Assembly: GCF_021729035.1 (NCBI RefSeq)
Contig: NZ_JAJSAP010000003.1
Coordinates: forward strand, 452,070-516,069
Reading direction: 5' to 3'
From: Microbulbifer sediminum
Lineage (GTDB): Bacteria; Pseudomonadota; Gammaproteobacteria; Pseudomonadales; Cellvibrionaceae
Length of the DNA stretch: 64,000 nucleotides
Shown here piece after piece: positions 27,346-37,517 of this stretch. Position 1 is the stretch's first letter; each line of letters opens with the position of its first letter. Under the pieces are notes generated by a model. It saw only the letters and a program-made list of their open reading frames with translations. It was not told the DNA's origin and did no database searches. The position numbers and the translations under genes were made by a program.

Positions 27346-28752
27346 TTATACGGAGTAGTACATGTCGAACTCGACCGGGTGCGTGGTCATGTTCAGGCGC
27401 TCTACTTCCTCACGCTTCAGCTCGATGTAGGCATCGATGGCGTCGTCGGAGAATACGCCGCCCTCGGTCAGGAAGGCGCGGTCCGCGTCCAGGGCGTCCA
27501 GGGCCATTTCCAGGCTGGAAGCGACGGTCGGGTACTCGGCCACTTCTTCCGCCGGCAGGTCGTACAGGTCCTTGTCGGCCGGGTCGCCGGGGTGGATCTT
27601 GTTCTTGATGCCGTCGAGGCCGGCCATCAGCATGGCAGCGAACACCAGGTACGGGTTGGCGGTCGGGTCCGGGAAGCGGGCCTCGATGCGCTTGCCTTTC
27701 GGGGAGGCAACATACGGGATGCGGATGGACGCGGAGCGGTTGCGCGCGGAGTAGGCCAGGATCACCGGCGCCTCGAAGCCCGGTACCAGGCGCTTGTAGG
27801 AGTTGGTGGACGCGTTGGCGAAGGCGTTAATCGCACGCGCGTGCTTGATGATGCCGCCAACGTAGTACAGGGCGGTCTCGGACAGGCCGGAATAGCCGTC
27901 ACCGGCGAACTGGTTCACACCGTCCTTGCTGAAGGACATGTGGATGTGCATGCCGGAACCGTTGTCGCCCACCAGAGGCTTGGGCATGAAGGTGGCGGTC
28001 TTGCCGTAAGCGTGCGCAACATTGTGCACTGCGTACTTGAGGATCTGCACCTCGTCCGCTTTCTTGGTCAGGGTGTTGGCGCCGACGCCAATCTCACACT
28101 GGCCGGCGGTGCCCACTTCGTGGTGGTGCACTTCCACGTGCAGGCCCATCTGCTCCATGGCGGAACACATGGCGGCGCGCACGTCGTGCAGGGAGTCGAC
28201 CGGCGGTACCGGGAAGTAACCACCTTTCACGCCCGGACGGTGGCCGATATTGCCTTCCGGGTGCTGCATGCTGGAGGACCAGGCCGCTTCCTCGGAGTTG
28301 ATCTTGTAGAAGGCACCGCCCATCTCGGCACCCCAGGTGATGTCATCGAAGACGAAGAACTCGGGCTCCGGACCGAACAGCGCGGTGTCGCCCAGGCCGG
28401 TGGACTTCAGGTATTCCTCGGCGCGCAGGGCGATGGAACGCGGGTCGCGCTCGTAACCCTGGCCGGTGGACGGCTCGACGATGTTACAGCGCACGATCAC
28501 AGTCGGCTCATCAGTGAACGGGTCCAGGAAAGAGGCCTCGTCATCCGGCATCAGGATCATGTCGGATTCGTTGATGCCCTTCCAGCCGGCGATGGAGGAG
28601 CCGTCGAACATCTTGCCCTCTTCGAAAAACTCGCCGTCGACTTCGGAAGTCGGCAGGGAGACGTGCTGCTCCTTACCCTTGGAATCGGTAAAGCGCAGGT
28701 CTACCCATCTGGCTTCACTTTCTTTGATCAAACCGAGCGTTTTAGCTGACAT
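27346..28752 (-). CDS. glnA: Glutamine synthetase type I
   Basis: A 468-residue enzyme that forms glutamine from glutamate, ammonia and ATP. It has the beta-grasp N-terminal half with [17 protein letters not shown], the metal and ATP motifs ([21 protein letters not shown]), and the adenylylation tyrosine near residue 397 in [11 protein letters not shown]. This is the GSI-beta form regulated by GlnE. A consensus sigma-54 promoter and an NtrC site lie upstream, so transcription is expected to rise on nitrogen limitation. Confidence 0.97.
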   Translation of the reverse strand: MSAKTLGLIKESEARWVDLRFTDSKGKEQHVSLPTSEVDGEFFEEGKMFDGSSIAGWKGINESDMILMPDDEASFLDPFTDEPTVIVRCNIVEPSTGQGYERDPRSIALRAEEYLKSTGLGDTALFGPEPEFFVFDDITWGAEMGGAFYKINSEEAAWSSSMQHPEGNIGHRPGVKGGYFPVPPVDSLHDVRAAMCSAMEQMGLHVEVHHHEVGTAGQCEIGVGANTLTKKADEVQILKYAVHNVAHAYGKTATFMPKPLVGDNGSGMHIHMSFSKDGVNQFAGDGYSGLSETALYYVGGIIKHARAINAFANASTNSYKRLVPGFEAPVILAYSARNRSASIRIPYVASPKGKRIEARFPDPTANPYLVFAAMLMAGLDGIKNKIHPGDPADKDLYDLPAEEVAEYPTVASSLEMALDALDADRAFLTEGGVFSDDAIDAYIELKREEVERLNMTTHPVEFDMYYSV

Positions 28753-28853
28753 TGCTGTCCTCCAGGTCTTGAAAGTTTGTAGGTCGCTGAACGTTAGCCC
28801 TTGGTGAGGCTCGACTCTTTAACGACGGCGTACTGTTCGTGGGCAGTACTGAA

Positions 28854-28869
28854 GCAAGGAGTGTGCCAA
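28854..28869 (-). promoter_or_regulatory. Sigma-54 promoter of glnA
   Basis: On the minus strand TTGGCACACTCCTTGC contains TGGCAC-N5-TTGC, a perfect -24/-12 element. Transcription should begin near 28842, giving a leader of about 90 bases. Confidence 0.85.
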
Positions 28870-28973
28870 ATTGGGGCAGCTGGGCCGGGGCCAGGGCTGT
28901 CGGGCTCCAGGGCCAGGATTCATTGCCGACTAGAGCAAAGTAGATGCAAACTGGCGCGCCGGCCACTATCCCG

Positions 28974-28990
28974 CGCACCAAAATGGCACC
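28974..28990 (-). promoter_or_regulatory. NtrC operator upstream of glnA
   Basis: CGCACCAAAATGGCACC contains GCACC-N5-GGCAC, matching 8 of 10 arm positions. It is centred about 140 bases upstream of the predicted glnA start point, the classical enhancer position. A single right half-site (TGGCGCA) follows at 29002-29008. Confidence 0.65.
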
Positions 28991-29141
28991 ATACCAAACC
29001 ATGGCGCACAATTTCAGTGCAGCACACAATTCAACACACCGCCAGCAGCGACCGGGGCGCCCCCAACCGGTGAATTTACAGCCAGACTGTTTATAATTCC
29101 GTGCTCATCTTCAACCTGCTGTACCCGGTCAACAATCCATC

Positions 29142-30614
29142 ATGCACTTTGTCGTCAAGTTCTTCCCGGAAATCACCATCAAGAGCAACCCCGTGCGCAA
29201 GCGCATGTCGCGGCAGCTCAAAGACAACCTGCGCATCCTGTTGCGCCGGCTCGACGACCGTATCAAGGTGCTGAAGGACTGGGAAAAGATCGAGGTGATC
29301 GCACCGGACGCCGTCTCGCACCTGGCCGACCGTATCGAGGAAGTACTGGCCCATACGCCCGGCATCGCCAACTTTGCCCGGGTACGCCAGTACCCGCTGG
29401 GTGATTTTCATGACATCTATGAAAAGACCCTGTCGGTCTGGGGCGACAAACTTGAGGGCAAGACCTTCTGCGTACGCGTCAAGCGCAGCGGCAAGCACGA
29501 CTTCCAGTCCCTGGATGTGGAGCAGTACGTGGGTGGCGGCCTGAACAAGAACACCGGCGCCGCCGGCGTGAAGCTGAAAAACCCCGACATCACTGTGCGC
29601 CTGGAGATCCGCCACGACAAACTCAACGTGGTGGAACAGCAGCACGCCGGCCTGGGCGGCTTCCCCATGGGCACCCAGGACCCGGTGCTGTCACTGGTAT
29701 CCGGCGGCTTCGATTCCACCGTTTCCAGTTACCTGACCATGAAGCGCGGTATCCGCACCCACTTCCTGTTCTTCAACCTGGGGGGGCGCGACCACGAGCT
29801 GGGCGTGAAGGAGGTGGCCTACTACCTGTGGAACCGCTACAGCGCCTCCCACCGGGTGAAGTTTATTACCGTGCCCTTCGACGGGGTGGTGGCGGAAATC
29901 CTGCAGAACGTGGACGACTCCCATATGGGCGTGATCCTCAAGCGCATGATGCTGCGCGCCGCCACCGCGATCGCCAGCGAACTGGACGTGGACGCGGTAG
30001 TCACCGGCGAGGCCATCGCCCAGGTCTCCAGCCAGACCCTCAAGAACCTGAAGGTGATCGACAATGTCACCGACACCCTGGTGCTGCGGCCGCTGATCAC
30101 CAGCGACAAGGGTGACATCATCCGCACCGCGCGCGAGATCGGTACCGAGGAATTTGCCGCCAACATGCCGGAATACTGTGGTGTCATCTCGGTAAAGCCC
30201 ACGACCCGGGCCAGGCTGTCGCGGGTCGAGGAAGAGGAGGGTCACTTCGATTTCAGTGTCCTCGACCGCGCCATCAATGAACGCGTTCTGCAGAATATCG
30301 ACAGGGTGATGGAGGATGTCCACGAGGGCACACCCGAAGTGGAAGTCCTGGAAGCGCCGGGCGATGCGGTGGTCATCGATATCCGCCACCCGGACGAGGA
30401 GGAAGTGGATCCGCTGGAGCTGGAGGGCAGCGATGTGGAGACCATTCCCTTCTACCGCCTCAACAGCGCCTTCGCACAGCTGGATCCGCAGAAAAAGTAC
30501 CTGCTCTACTGCAGCCGCGGCGTGATGAGCCGCCTGCACGCCTCACACCTGCTGGATGCCGGCTACCGCAATGTGGGCGTTTTGCGCCCCCATCTGCCGC
30601 ACCGCCCGGACTGA
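29142..30614 (+). CDS. thiI: tRNA 4-thiouridine synthetase ThiI
   Basis: A 490-residue sulfurtransferase for s4U8 in tRNA and thiazole synthesis. It has an N-terminal ferredoxin-like/THUMP region (MHFVVKFFPEITIKSNPVRK), the PP-loop SGGFDS near residue 186, and a C-terminal rhodanese domain with the catalytic cysteine in YLLYCSRGVMSRLHA near residue 460. The presence of the rhodanese domain shows it is the long, enterobacterial-type enzyme. It is divergent from glnA across a 389-base gap that holds the glnA promoter. No strong ribosome site is seen before the ATG. Confidence 0.95.
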   Translation: MHFVVKFFPEITIKSNPVRKRMSRQLKDNLRILLRRLDDRIKVLKDWEKIEVIAPDAVSHLADRIEEVLAHTPGIANFARVRQYPLGDFHDIYEKTLSVWGDKLEGKTFCVRVKRSGKHDFQSLDVEQYVGGGLNKNTGAAGVKLKNPDITVRLEIRHDKLNVVEQQHAGLGGFPMGTQDPVLSLVSGGFDSTVSSYLTMKRGIRTHFLFFNLGGRDHELGVKEVAYYLWNRYSASHRVKFITVPFDGVVAEILQNVDDSHMGVILKRMMLRAATAIASELDVDAVVTGEAIAQVSSQTLKNLKVIDNVTDTLVLRPLITSDKGDIIRTAREIGTEEFAANMPEYCGVISVKPTTRARLSRVEEEEGHFDFSVLDRAINERVLQNIDRVMEDVHEGTPEVEVLEAPGDAVVIDIRHPDEEEVDPLELEGSDVETIPFYRLNSAFAQLDPQKKYLLYCSRGVMSRLHASHLLDAGYRNVGVLRPHLPHRPD

Positions 30615-30855
30615 CACTCCAGCCGCGCGGCGGGCACCACCAGGCCCGTTGCCTTCCCCCGCTCCCCCAGGGAGCGGGATTCACAGGCCAGACTGCCCAA
30701 ATTGATGATTTTTTGTGCAATTTGCACTCGCAGTTGTCACGCTTGGCCACTATAATCGCCGCCTTTGGCCGGATAGCCGCTGCCCGTCAGCCCCGCCCCG
30801 ATTGATTCGACGCGACAGTCAGGTGACTGCGCGCTTTACCCTTCAGAGGTTCATA

Positions 30856-32664
30856 GTGATAAATAACCTGCGCAACATTGCGATCATTGCCCACGTAGAC
30901 CACGGCAAGACCACCTTGGTGGACAAGCTGCTGCAACAGTCCGGCACCCTGGACCGCCGCGACGAGGGCGCGGAACGCGTAATGGATTCCAACGACCAGG
31001 AGCGCGAGCGCGGTATTACCATCCTGGCCAAGAACACTGCCATCAGCTGGCACGACTACCGCATCAACATCGTCGACACCCCCGGGCACGCCGACTTCGG
31101 CGGCGAGGTGGAGCGGGTCCTGTCCATGGTGGACAGCGTGCTGCTGCTGGTGGACGCCGTGGACGGCCCCATGCCGCAGACCCGCTTCGTTACCCAGAAA
31201 GCCTTCGAGCAGGGCCTGAACCCGATCGTGGTAATCAACAAGATCGACCGCCCCGGCGCGCGCCCGGACTGGGTGATGGACCAGGTGTTCGACCTGTTCG
31301 ACAGCCTCGGTGCCACCGACGAGCAGCTGGACTTCCCGGTGGTCTACGCCTCCGCCCTGAACGGCATCGCCGGCCTGGACGACACCGACATGGCCGACGA
31401 CATGACGCCCCTGTTCCAGATGATCGTGGACAAGGTCGAAGCGCCGAAGGTCGACGAGAAAGGCCCGTTCCAGATGCAGGTGTCCGCACTGGACTACAAC
31501 AGCTATGTGGGCGTGATCGGCGTGGGCCGTATCACCCGCGGCACCCTCAAGCCCAACCAGCAGGTAGTGGTGCTGGACCGCGAGGGCAACCAGCGCAAGG
31601 CCAAGGTACTGCAGGTGATGGGCTACCTGGGCCTGGAGCGCGTGGAAGTGGAGCAGGCCAGTGCTGGTGACATCGTCTGCATCACCGGTGTGGGCGAACT
31701 GAACATCTCCGATACCCTGTGCAACCCGGAAAACCCCGAGGCCCTGCCGGCCCTGACCGTCGATGAGCCCACCGTGAGCATGACCTTCCAGGTGAACGAC
31801 TCGCCGTTTGCCGGCCAGGACGGCAAGTTCGTCACCTCGCGCAATATCAAGGAGCGCCTGGAACAGGAACTGATCCACAACGTGGCGCTGCGGGTGGAGC
31901 AGGGCGATTCCCCGGAAAAATTCAAGGTGTCCGGCCGAGGCGAACTGCACCTGTCGGTGCTGATCGAGACCATGCGCCGGGAAGGTTTTGAGCTGGGCGT
32001 ATCCCGCCCGGAAGTGGTACAGAAGGAAGTCGACGGCGAGATCCAGGAGCCTTATGAAGAGGTAGTGGCCGACGTCGAGGAGCAGCACCAGGGTGCGGTG
32101 ATGGAAGAGCTGGGCCTGCGCAAGGCAGAGCTCAAGAACATGGAGCCCGATGGCAAGGGCCGTGTGCGCCTGACCTTTATCGTGCCGTCCCGCGGCATGA
32201 TCGGCTTCCGCTCACAGTTCCTGACCATGACCAGCGGCTCCGGCATCATGACCAGCATCTTCGACCACTACGGCCCGGTGAAAATGGGGGACGTGGGCAA
32301 GCGCATCAATGGCGTGATGGTCTCCATGGTCAAGGGCAAGACCCTGGCCTACGCCCTGTACACACTGCAGGACCGCGGCCGCCTGTTCCTGGGCCACGGT
32401 GAGGATATCTACGAAGGCCAGATAGTGGGTATTCACTCCCGCAACAATGACCTGGTGGTAAACCCCACCAAGGCCAAGCAGCTGACCAACGTGCGCGCCG
32501 CCGGCACCGACGAGGCCCTGACCCTGACCCCGCCGATCCGCCACACGCTGGAACAGGCACTGGAGTTTATCGAGGACGATGAGCTGGTGGAGGTGACCCC
32601 GAACCACCTGCGCCTGCGCAAGAAGATCCTGCAGGAGAACATGCGCAAGCGGGCCAAGAAGTAA
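30856..32664 (+). CDS. typA: Ribosome-associated GTPase TypA/BipA
   Basis: A 602-residue translational GTPase involved in ribosome assembly and stress adaptation. The GTP motifs are [15 protein letters not shown] near residue 11, RGITI (switch), [16 protein letters not shown] and [16 protein letters not shown]-like domains III and V and the BipA-specific C-terminal domain ([29 protein letters not shown]) follow. The start is GTG 30856 with GAGG six bases upstream, giving the usual family length. A consensus -10 hexamer TATAAT at 30751-30756 probably belongs to its promoter, although the -35 is poor. Confidence 0.95.
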   Translation: MINNLRNIAIIAHVDHGKTTLVDKLLQQSGTLDRRDEGAERVMDSNDQERERGITILAKNTAISWHDYRINIVDTPGHADFGGEVERVLSMVDSVLLLVDAVDGPMPQTRFVTQKAFEQGLNPIVVINKIDRPGARPDWVMDQVFDLFDSLGATDEQLDFPVVYASALNGIAGLDDTDMADDMTPLFQMIVDKVEAPKVDEKGPFQMQVSALDYNSYVGVIGVGRITRGTLKPNQQVVVLDREGNQRKAKVLQVMGYLGLERVEVEQASAGDIVCITGVGELNISDTLCNPENPEALPALTVDEPTVSMTFQVNDSPFAGQDGKFVTSRNIKERLEQELIHNVALRVEQGDSPEKFKVSGRGELHLSVLIETMRREGFELGVSRPEVVQKEVDGEIQEPYEEVVADVEEQHQGAVMEELGLRKAELKNMEPDGKGRVRLTFIVPSRGMIGFRSQFLTMTSGSGIMTSIFDHYGPVKMGDVGKRINGVMVSMVKGKTLAYALYTLQDRGRLFLGHGEDIYEGQIVGIHSRNNDLVVNPTKAKQLTNVRAAGTDEALTLTPPIRHTLEQALEFIEDDELVEVTPNHLRLRKKILQENMRKRAKK

Positions 32665-32694
32665 GCACTTCTTTACCGCACTGCGCAGTAATAA

Positions 32695-32720
32695 AGGCGG
32701 GCCATTGGCCCGCCTTTTTC
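32695..32720 (+). terminator. Rho-independent terminator of typA
   Basis: The stem AGGCGGGCC/GGCCCGCCT with loop ATT... is followed by TTTTTC, 31 bases after the typA stop. Confidence 0.9.
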
Positions 32721-32752
32721 GTTTCTGGCCGCGAGCGAAAAAATTCCTGCGA

Positions 32753-33274
32753 TCACAATGATGAAAAAAACCGGCGCTCCACCTGCTGCCACTCAGCCAG
32801 TGCTGCCGGCGTATGCAGGCAAACCGTGATCTGCTTGAATTCATGCGCACGTTGATGGAGCACTTCCAGCGCCTGGTGGGCAGCGATACTGTGTGGAAAA
32901 CGATTGGTGCCCGCCCCCAGGGCGGGGAACAGCAGCGTGTCGATTTTGCCCTGGCGCGCCAGGTCCAGCACACTGTTGTAGCACCGGCGCAATTCCGCCA
33001 GGGCCTCGGCGCCCCACTGGTCGCCACTGCTCCACTGTGGCGTCACCGTATGCAGCAGGTACTTCACCGGCAGATTATAGGCCCGGGTCAGCCGGGCCTC
33101 TCCCACACCACACTCAGCCACATCTGCGCACGCATCCCGCAGGGACTCCCCGCCGCGGTCGTGGATCTGCGCCGATAGCCCACGCCCGGCAATCAGGTGC
33201 TTGTGGGCCGGACATACGAGCCCGGCGGCACGCAAAGTCAGGATATTTCCACAAGTCAGTCTTAGCATTTCCAC
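32753..33274 (-). CDS. Macro domain protein
   Basis: A protein of about 173 residues consisting of one macro domain, which binds or hydrolyses ADP-ribose derivatives. Visible motifs are the N-terminal GNILTLRAAGLVCPAHKHL, GVGEARLTRAYNLPVKYLLH and the phosphate-loop strand TLLFPALGAGTNRFPHSIAA. The typical N-A-A(N) motif of de-ADP-ribosylating MacroD enzymes is not seen, so catalysis is doubtful. The start is uncertain: GTG 33274 or ATG 33268. It converges with typA and is divergent from the cyclase. Confidence 0.8.
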   Translation of the reverse strand: MEMLRLTCGNILTLRAAGLVCPAHKHLIAGRGLSAQIHDRGGESLRDACADVAECGVGEARLTRAYNLPVKYLLHTVTPQWSSGDQWGAEALAELRRCYNSVLDLARQGKIDTLLFPALGAGTNRFPHSIAAHQALEVLHQRAHEFKQITVCLHTPAALAEWQQVERRFFSSL

Positions 33275-33501
33275 GAATACAATTTTCCACGCTCACATTG
33301 CAATTAAAACTATAGTCGGGCCTTTGGTGACACATAAAATCACAATATACTCGGCTGCCAATCCAAATATTTCAATTTGTGCCGCGCACAGAGCCAGGGG
33401 CCAGTGTCGATCGGCGTGGCAACCATCTCTTTATGACATCCGGGCCATGCCGGAGTCGCGGGCCAGCAGGTTTCCAGTGGCCTGTTATACAGGAACCGCC
33501 A

Positions 33502-34575
33502 ATGGGCTCAGTACAACAGGTCACTGACACACACACTCCAGCGGACAGGGCAGTGGAGCTGGACCTGCGCCGTCGGGTGCAGGCGTCCGGTTACATGCTG
33601 ATCTTTTCGCTGGCCATTACCGCCGCGATGGCGGTCCTGGCACTGACCGATGGCGCCCTGGTGCAATCCCTGACCCTGTTTGGCGTCACCACCCTAATCC
33701 TTGCCACCTATATCGGCATCAATCTCGTCGGGCCGAGTGGCAAGACTCCTGTCCTCGTTAGCTGCCTGTTGCTTGTCCTCTATTTCTACCTGCTGCTTTC
33801 CGGCGGTGTAAACAATACGGGCCTGATGTGGGCTGTGATGCTGGTGCCGGGTTTTATCAACCTGTTCGGCTACCGCCATGGCACGCTGATCCTGGTCGCC
33901 GTGGGAGCGGCCACGGCACTGGTACTCTTCTATCCGGACTTTCCCGGGCTTGCGGCGCAATATGACATTGCCTACCGGGCACGCTTTATTGCCGTATTCG
34001 GTGCGCTGACGGCCCTGACCGCGCTACTGGACAGCAGTCGCGACGAGGCACAGAAACTGCTCAACACGCTGACTGTGGAACTGGAAAACCACGCCAGCAC
34101 CGACGCACTGACGGGCCTGGCGAACCGCCGCGAAGCCTATCGGGTCCTGCGGGAGCTCGACCGTGCCGGGCAGGCGCTGGGCGACTACGCCGTGCTGATT
34201 GGCGACCTGGACCATTTCAAGGCGCTCAATGACAGCCGCGGCCACAATTTTGGCGATCGGGTACTCAGGGATGTGGCAAAGGTACTGAAGGGCAATACCC
34301 GTGCGGGCGACCTGGTAGCACGGTGGGGCGGAGAGGAATTCCTGGTACTGCTGCCCAATACCAGCGCCAGCGGCGGTGCCGTGCTGGCGGAAAAGCTGCG
34401 CCAGAAGGTGGAAGCCCTGGGACACCAGTACTCGCCCCCGGCGCGCCTGTCCATGAGTTTCGGCGTCGCCGGCTCAGCGGATGGGTCAAAGTTCCAGACA
34501 GAGTTGCTGGCCCAGGCTGACGCGCGGCTGTATCGTGCCAAGCATGCGGGCCGCAACCGGGTGGTGGTTACCTGA
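33502..34575 (+). CDS. Diguanylate cyclase with N-terminal membrane domain
   Basis: A 357-residue enzyme producing cyclic di-GMP. Five to six transmembrane helices (about residues 30-180) form a sensor of unknown input. A short linker leads to a GGDEF domain: DALTGLANRREAYRVL, LIGDLDHFKALND (metal-binding Asp) and the intact active loop RWGGEEFLVLLP. An RxxD inhibitory site (RAGD) precedes the loop at the expected place. AGGA sits eight bases before ATG 33502. It probably adjusts attachment or motility. Confidence 0.9.
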   Translation: MGSVQQVTDTHTPADRAVELDLRRRVQASGYMLIFSLAITAAMAVLALTDGALVQSLTLFGVTTLILATYIGINLVGPSGKTPVLVSCLLLVLYFYLLLSGGVNNTGLMWAVMLVPGFINLFGYRHGTLILVAVGAATALVLFYPDFPGLAAQYDIAYRARFIAVFGALTALTALLDSSRDEAQKLLNTLTVELENHASTDALTGLANRREAYRVLRELDRAGQALGDYAVLIGDLDHFKALNDSRGHNFGDRVLRDVAKVLKGNTRAGDLVARWGGEEFLVLLPNTSASGGAVLAEKLRQKVEALGHQYSPPARLSMSFGVAGSADGSKFQTELLAQADARLYRAKHAGRNRVVVT

Positions 34576-34605
34576 CGCCACTGCCGGCCGGCGCCAGGCA
34601 AGCAC

Positions 34606-35382
34606 TCAGAAGTGCCAGCGAGCACCAATCTCCACGATCAGGCTTTCCGTCTCGATATCAAATTCTGCCGGCAACAGGCGGGAATCAACCTCTGCTTCAT
34701 TAGTCTCGCGCCAGCGCAGGCCGCCAAAATAAGTGAGTTCATCGGTGCACAGGTAGTTGATACCGCCCATCACTTGCCACGCGAATACACTGTCATCGTC
34801 GTCGACGATACGCACATCGGACGGCTTGTAGTTGACATCCACCCAGGCGTTACCCAGTCCGGCCCCCACGTAGGGTTGCCACTGGCTGCCCGTGTCAAAG
34901 TCGTAGTAGGCGTTGAAAAATACATAGTCGGTAGTGATGTCGCCCTGACCACCATCCACGATCTGCCCGACAGTTACCCCGAGGGGATCCAACTGGCCCG
35001 TCAGAAGCACGGCCGCATCCACTGCGTCGATATTGACGCCGTCGACACGTACATTCTTGTGAGATTCCACATCGTGTTCGGCCCAGGCGTATTCCACTTC
35101 GAAGCGCCATTCACGCATCCGCCAGCCGGCGGCAAGCTGGACTCCCCAGCTGCTGTCTATGTCGGTATCCCAGCGCAGGCGGGTGCCGGCCGGAATCACC
35201 GCGCCGGCAGGAATGACCACGCCCTCCCCGGTAACAAAATTACCGGTAAAGCGACCGTCGGTATCGATATCATCCATATCATTCCAGCTCAGTGAGCCAC
35301 TGATATAGAAATCCTCGGCGTGGGCGGAAACGGAAGCGAGGGCTGCCGCCAGTACTGTCATTGCTAGCTTCTTGCTGACCAT
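34606..35382 (-). CDS. Outer-membrane beta-barrel protein (paralogue A)
   Basis: A 258-residue exported protein. A signal peptide (KLAMTVLAAALASVSAHA) is followed by a barrel ending in the C-terminal aromatic IGARWHF required for BamA insertion. The blocks YVFFNAYYDF, PYVGAGLGNAWVD and VDDDDSVFAWQVMGGINY resemble the P44/Msp4-type surface-antigen fold. It is homologous along its full length to the gene 313 bases away. The ATG at 35382 has AGGA upstream. Confidence 0.82.
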   Translation of the reverse strand: MVSKKLAMTVLAAALASVSAHAEDFYISGSLSWNDMDDIDTDGRFTGNFVTGEGVVIPAGAVIPAGTRLRWDTDIDSSWGVQLAAGWRMREWRFEVEYAWAEHDVESHKNVRVDGVNIDAVDAAVLLTGQLDPLGVTVGQIVDGGQGDITTDYVFFNAYYDFDTGSQWQPYVGAGLGNAWVDVNYKPSDVRIVDDDDSVFAWQVMGGINYLCTDELTYFGGLRWRETNEAEVDSRLLPAEFDIETESLIVEIGARWHF

Positions 35383-35624
35383 AGTTACATCCTGTAATTG
35401 CATATTCACCGGAAATCTTTACGTGAATGCACGACCGGCGGACCTCTGTCCAGCGATAGGTGCCGTTTAAAATCCCGCATATTTTCCGGCGATTTTCACG
35501 CCGGCATCATACGGGACCAAAACTGATCCACAGCACACGCAGGAAGGAAAAAAACCTCCCGCTACCATCTACGATAGCCCCTTTTTTCTGTCGTCCGTAG
35601 TCGCGAGGGAGTCCCGCAAATAAA

Positions 35625-35673
35625 TTGGGCGCCGCAAAAGCGGGAGAAACCCCTCCCTGCCCTCGGCGCCCAA
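35625..35673. repeat. Inverted repeat after paralogue B
   Basis: A perfect 10-bp inverted repeat, TTGGGCGCCG and CGGCGCCCAA, is separated by 29 bases. It lies 22 bases past the stop of paralogue B (minus strand). It may be a terminator of the larger-loop type, but there is no T run directly after it. Confidence 0.55.
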
Positions 35674-35694
35674 TGCCAGCATGGGATTTCGCTA

Positions 35695-36468
35695 TCAGAA
35701 CTGCCAGCGGGTACCCACCTCCGCCAGGAAGGTATCGGCTTCCAGCTCAAATCCTGCCGGGAACAGGCTGGCGCCCACAGAAAGGTCATCGGTCTGGCGC
35801 CAGCGGAGACCACCAAACAGCTCCAGCTGGTCACTCAGCGCCAGGTTCACCCCGCCCATAAACTGGTAGGCAAGCACACTGTCGTCATCATCGATGATGC
35901 TGACGCCCGACGGGCTGTAATCAACATCCACCATCGCATTACCGATACCGGCACCGACATACGGTGTGAGTGCCGAGCCCATATCGAAGTCGTAATAAGC
36001 GTTCACGAACAGGTAGTCGGCGCTGATCTCACCCTCGCCCGCCGCCACCAGATCGCCCACAGTGACGCCCAGGTTTTCCTGCTGGCCGCTGATCAGCACC
36101 GCCGCATCCTCTCCATCCAGCGGGATGCCAGCGGCAGACACACTTCCATGGGAATCAACATCGTTGCTGGCCGTGGAGTATTCGGCCTCGAAGCGCCACT
36201 GGTCGACTCCATAACCCACGGCAAATGAAACCGCAGTGCCGCTATCGACACTGGTATCCCAGCTCACGCCGGTACCGGCCGGAAGTGGTGTGCCCGCCGG
36301 GATGCTGGTGCCGGCGCCGGTGGTGAAGTCACTGGAAAAGCTGCCAGCGGTGTTTATATCATCGAGATCGTTGTAGCCGATATTGCCACTGACGTAGATG
36401 CCCTCCGCCGCTGCTGCGGTGGAAAATGCACAGCTTAACATTGCACTAAAAAGAATATTCTTACGCAT
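35695..36468 (-). CDS. Outer-membrane beta-barrel protein (paralogue B)
   Basis: A 257-residue paralogue of the preceding gene, with signal peptide (ILFSAMLSCAFSTAAAA) and terminal VGTRWQF. Shared blocks include GNIGYNDLDDINTAG, YLFVNAYYDFDMGS, PYVGAGIGNAMVDVDY and IIDDDDSVLAYQFMGGVN. It differs mainly in predicted surface loops. GGGGAG precedes ATG 36468. The two genes are tandem and probably arose by duplication. The function (porin, adhesin or receptor) is unknown. Confidence 0.82.
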   Translation of the reverse strand: MRKNILFSAMLSCAFSTAAAAEGIYVSGNIGYNDLDDINTAGSFSSDFTTGAGTSIPAGTPLPAGTGVSWDTSVDSGTAVSFAVGYGVDQWRFEAEYSTASNDVDSHGSVSAAGIPLDGEDAAVLISGQQENLGVTVGDLVAAGEGEISADYLFVNAYYDFDMGSALTPYVGAGIGNAMVDVDYSPSGVSIIDDDDSVLAYQFMGGVNLALSDQLELFGGLRWRQTDDLSVGASLFPAGFELEADTFLAEVGTRWQF

Positions 36469-36675
36469 TCTGGTTGCTCCCCTTGTCTGGATTCCATGCA
36501 TTACTTGTTCTCGTTCAGCAAGTGATGCAAGCGTATTTACGGGGGGGCATCGACGGGTAGATTGCCAGCAGTCCGGCAACCGGCAAAAATTGTGAAGGGG
36601 GTTACAGGTTCAGCGATTGGTCGCACCAGAGGTAATCCACGGGCATCGACCGCCCGTAAAGCACTGGTTTTAATA

Positions 36676-37428
36676 TCAGGCTGACGTAAATCCACTGAGG
36701 CACCAGCCGACGAGGTATGCCAGCAGCGCAGCACTGCCACCCAGCAATAACGTGCGCCCGCCGGCGGCAAGGAGAGAGCCACCGTTCACCACACCCTTGG
36801 CAATACCGACAGCGAAGAAAGCCAGGGCCGAAAGCGTTGCGCTCAGGTAAAACCGGGCGGATTCCTCCAGGAATGTAGCCAGGTATGGCATGAGGGGGAT
36901 CGAGCCCACCGACAGGAATGCGACAAAGGTAACGATCGAGGAGCGCAGCGGCCGGGCCCGGACCGGACTGATACCGTGCTCTTCGGTCAACATGGTCTCT
37001 ATCCACAGTTTGCGGTCCCGGCAGATGGTGGTGACGATCTCCTCGAGGGTATCGCCGCGGAATCCCTTGGCGGCGAATATCTGCCGGATCTCCTCCCGCT
37101 CGCCCTCCGGCACCAGGGCGATATGCCGCTCTTCGGTGCGGCGCATCGCGCCCTCGTGATCCAGCTGGGCCTGTATCGCCTCGTAATTGCTTACCATCAT
37201 GCTGAAGCCATCAGCCAGCAGGTTGGCGAATCCCATGATAATCACCACGATTGAAGGAAATCCGGCGCCGTATGCACCGGATACGATGGCAAACGTGGTG
37301 ACACATCCGTCAATGGCACCCAGCACAAAGTCCCCGAGTGTCGGCGGGCGCGATGGCTCGCGGAGGCGGCGGGCGATATTTTCCGGCCGGTGCTGGCGCT
37401 GCAAGGCTTCCCGGCCCGGCTGCTCCAT
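36676..37428 (-). CDS. VIT1/CCC1 family membrane transporter
   Basis: A 250-residue inner-membrane protein of the VIT1/CCC1 family, which move iron or manganese. The signature is [20 protein letters not shown] (residues 32-51) and [20 protein letters not shown] cytosolic helical insertion (residues 85-150, [20 protein letters not shown]) resembles the metal-binding hairpin. Three further helices close the protein. GGAAAGG precedes the ATG. Metal specificity is inferred only. Confidence 0.87.
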   Translation of the reverse strand: MEQPGREALQRQHRPENIARRLREPSRPPTLGDFVLGAIDGCVTTFAIVSGAYGAGFPSIVVIIMGFANLLADGFSMMVSNYEAIQAQLDHEGAMRRTEERHIALVPEGEREEIRQIFAAKGFRGDTLEEIVTTICRDRKLWIETMLTEEHGISPVRARPLRSSIVTFVAFLSVGSIPLMPYLATFLEESARFYLSATLSALAFFAVGIAKGVVNGGSLLAAGGRTLLLGGSAALLAYLVGWCLSGFTSA

Positions 37429-37517
37429 ATCGATAACCTTTCCAATGACCCGGAGGGGTCTGTGTCTCGCCTATGTATCGCAGTTTAGCTGCCGGACCGG
37501 TCGCCGTCGGTCAGCCC

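Noticed and set aside
26374..28749. A 791-codon plus-strand open frame
   Set aside because: It is antisense to glnA and the DUF4124 gene and crosses the glnA terminator. Its composition is that of a shadow frame.
30787..32088. A 433-codon minus-strand frame inside typA
   Set aside because: It is antisense to a clear TypA gene and has no start signal or family motif.
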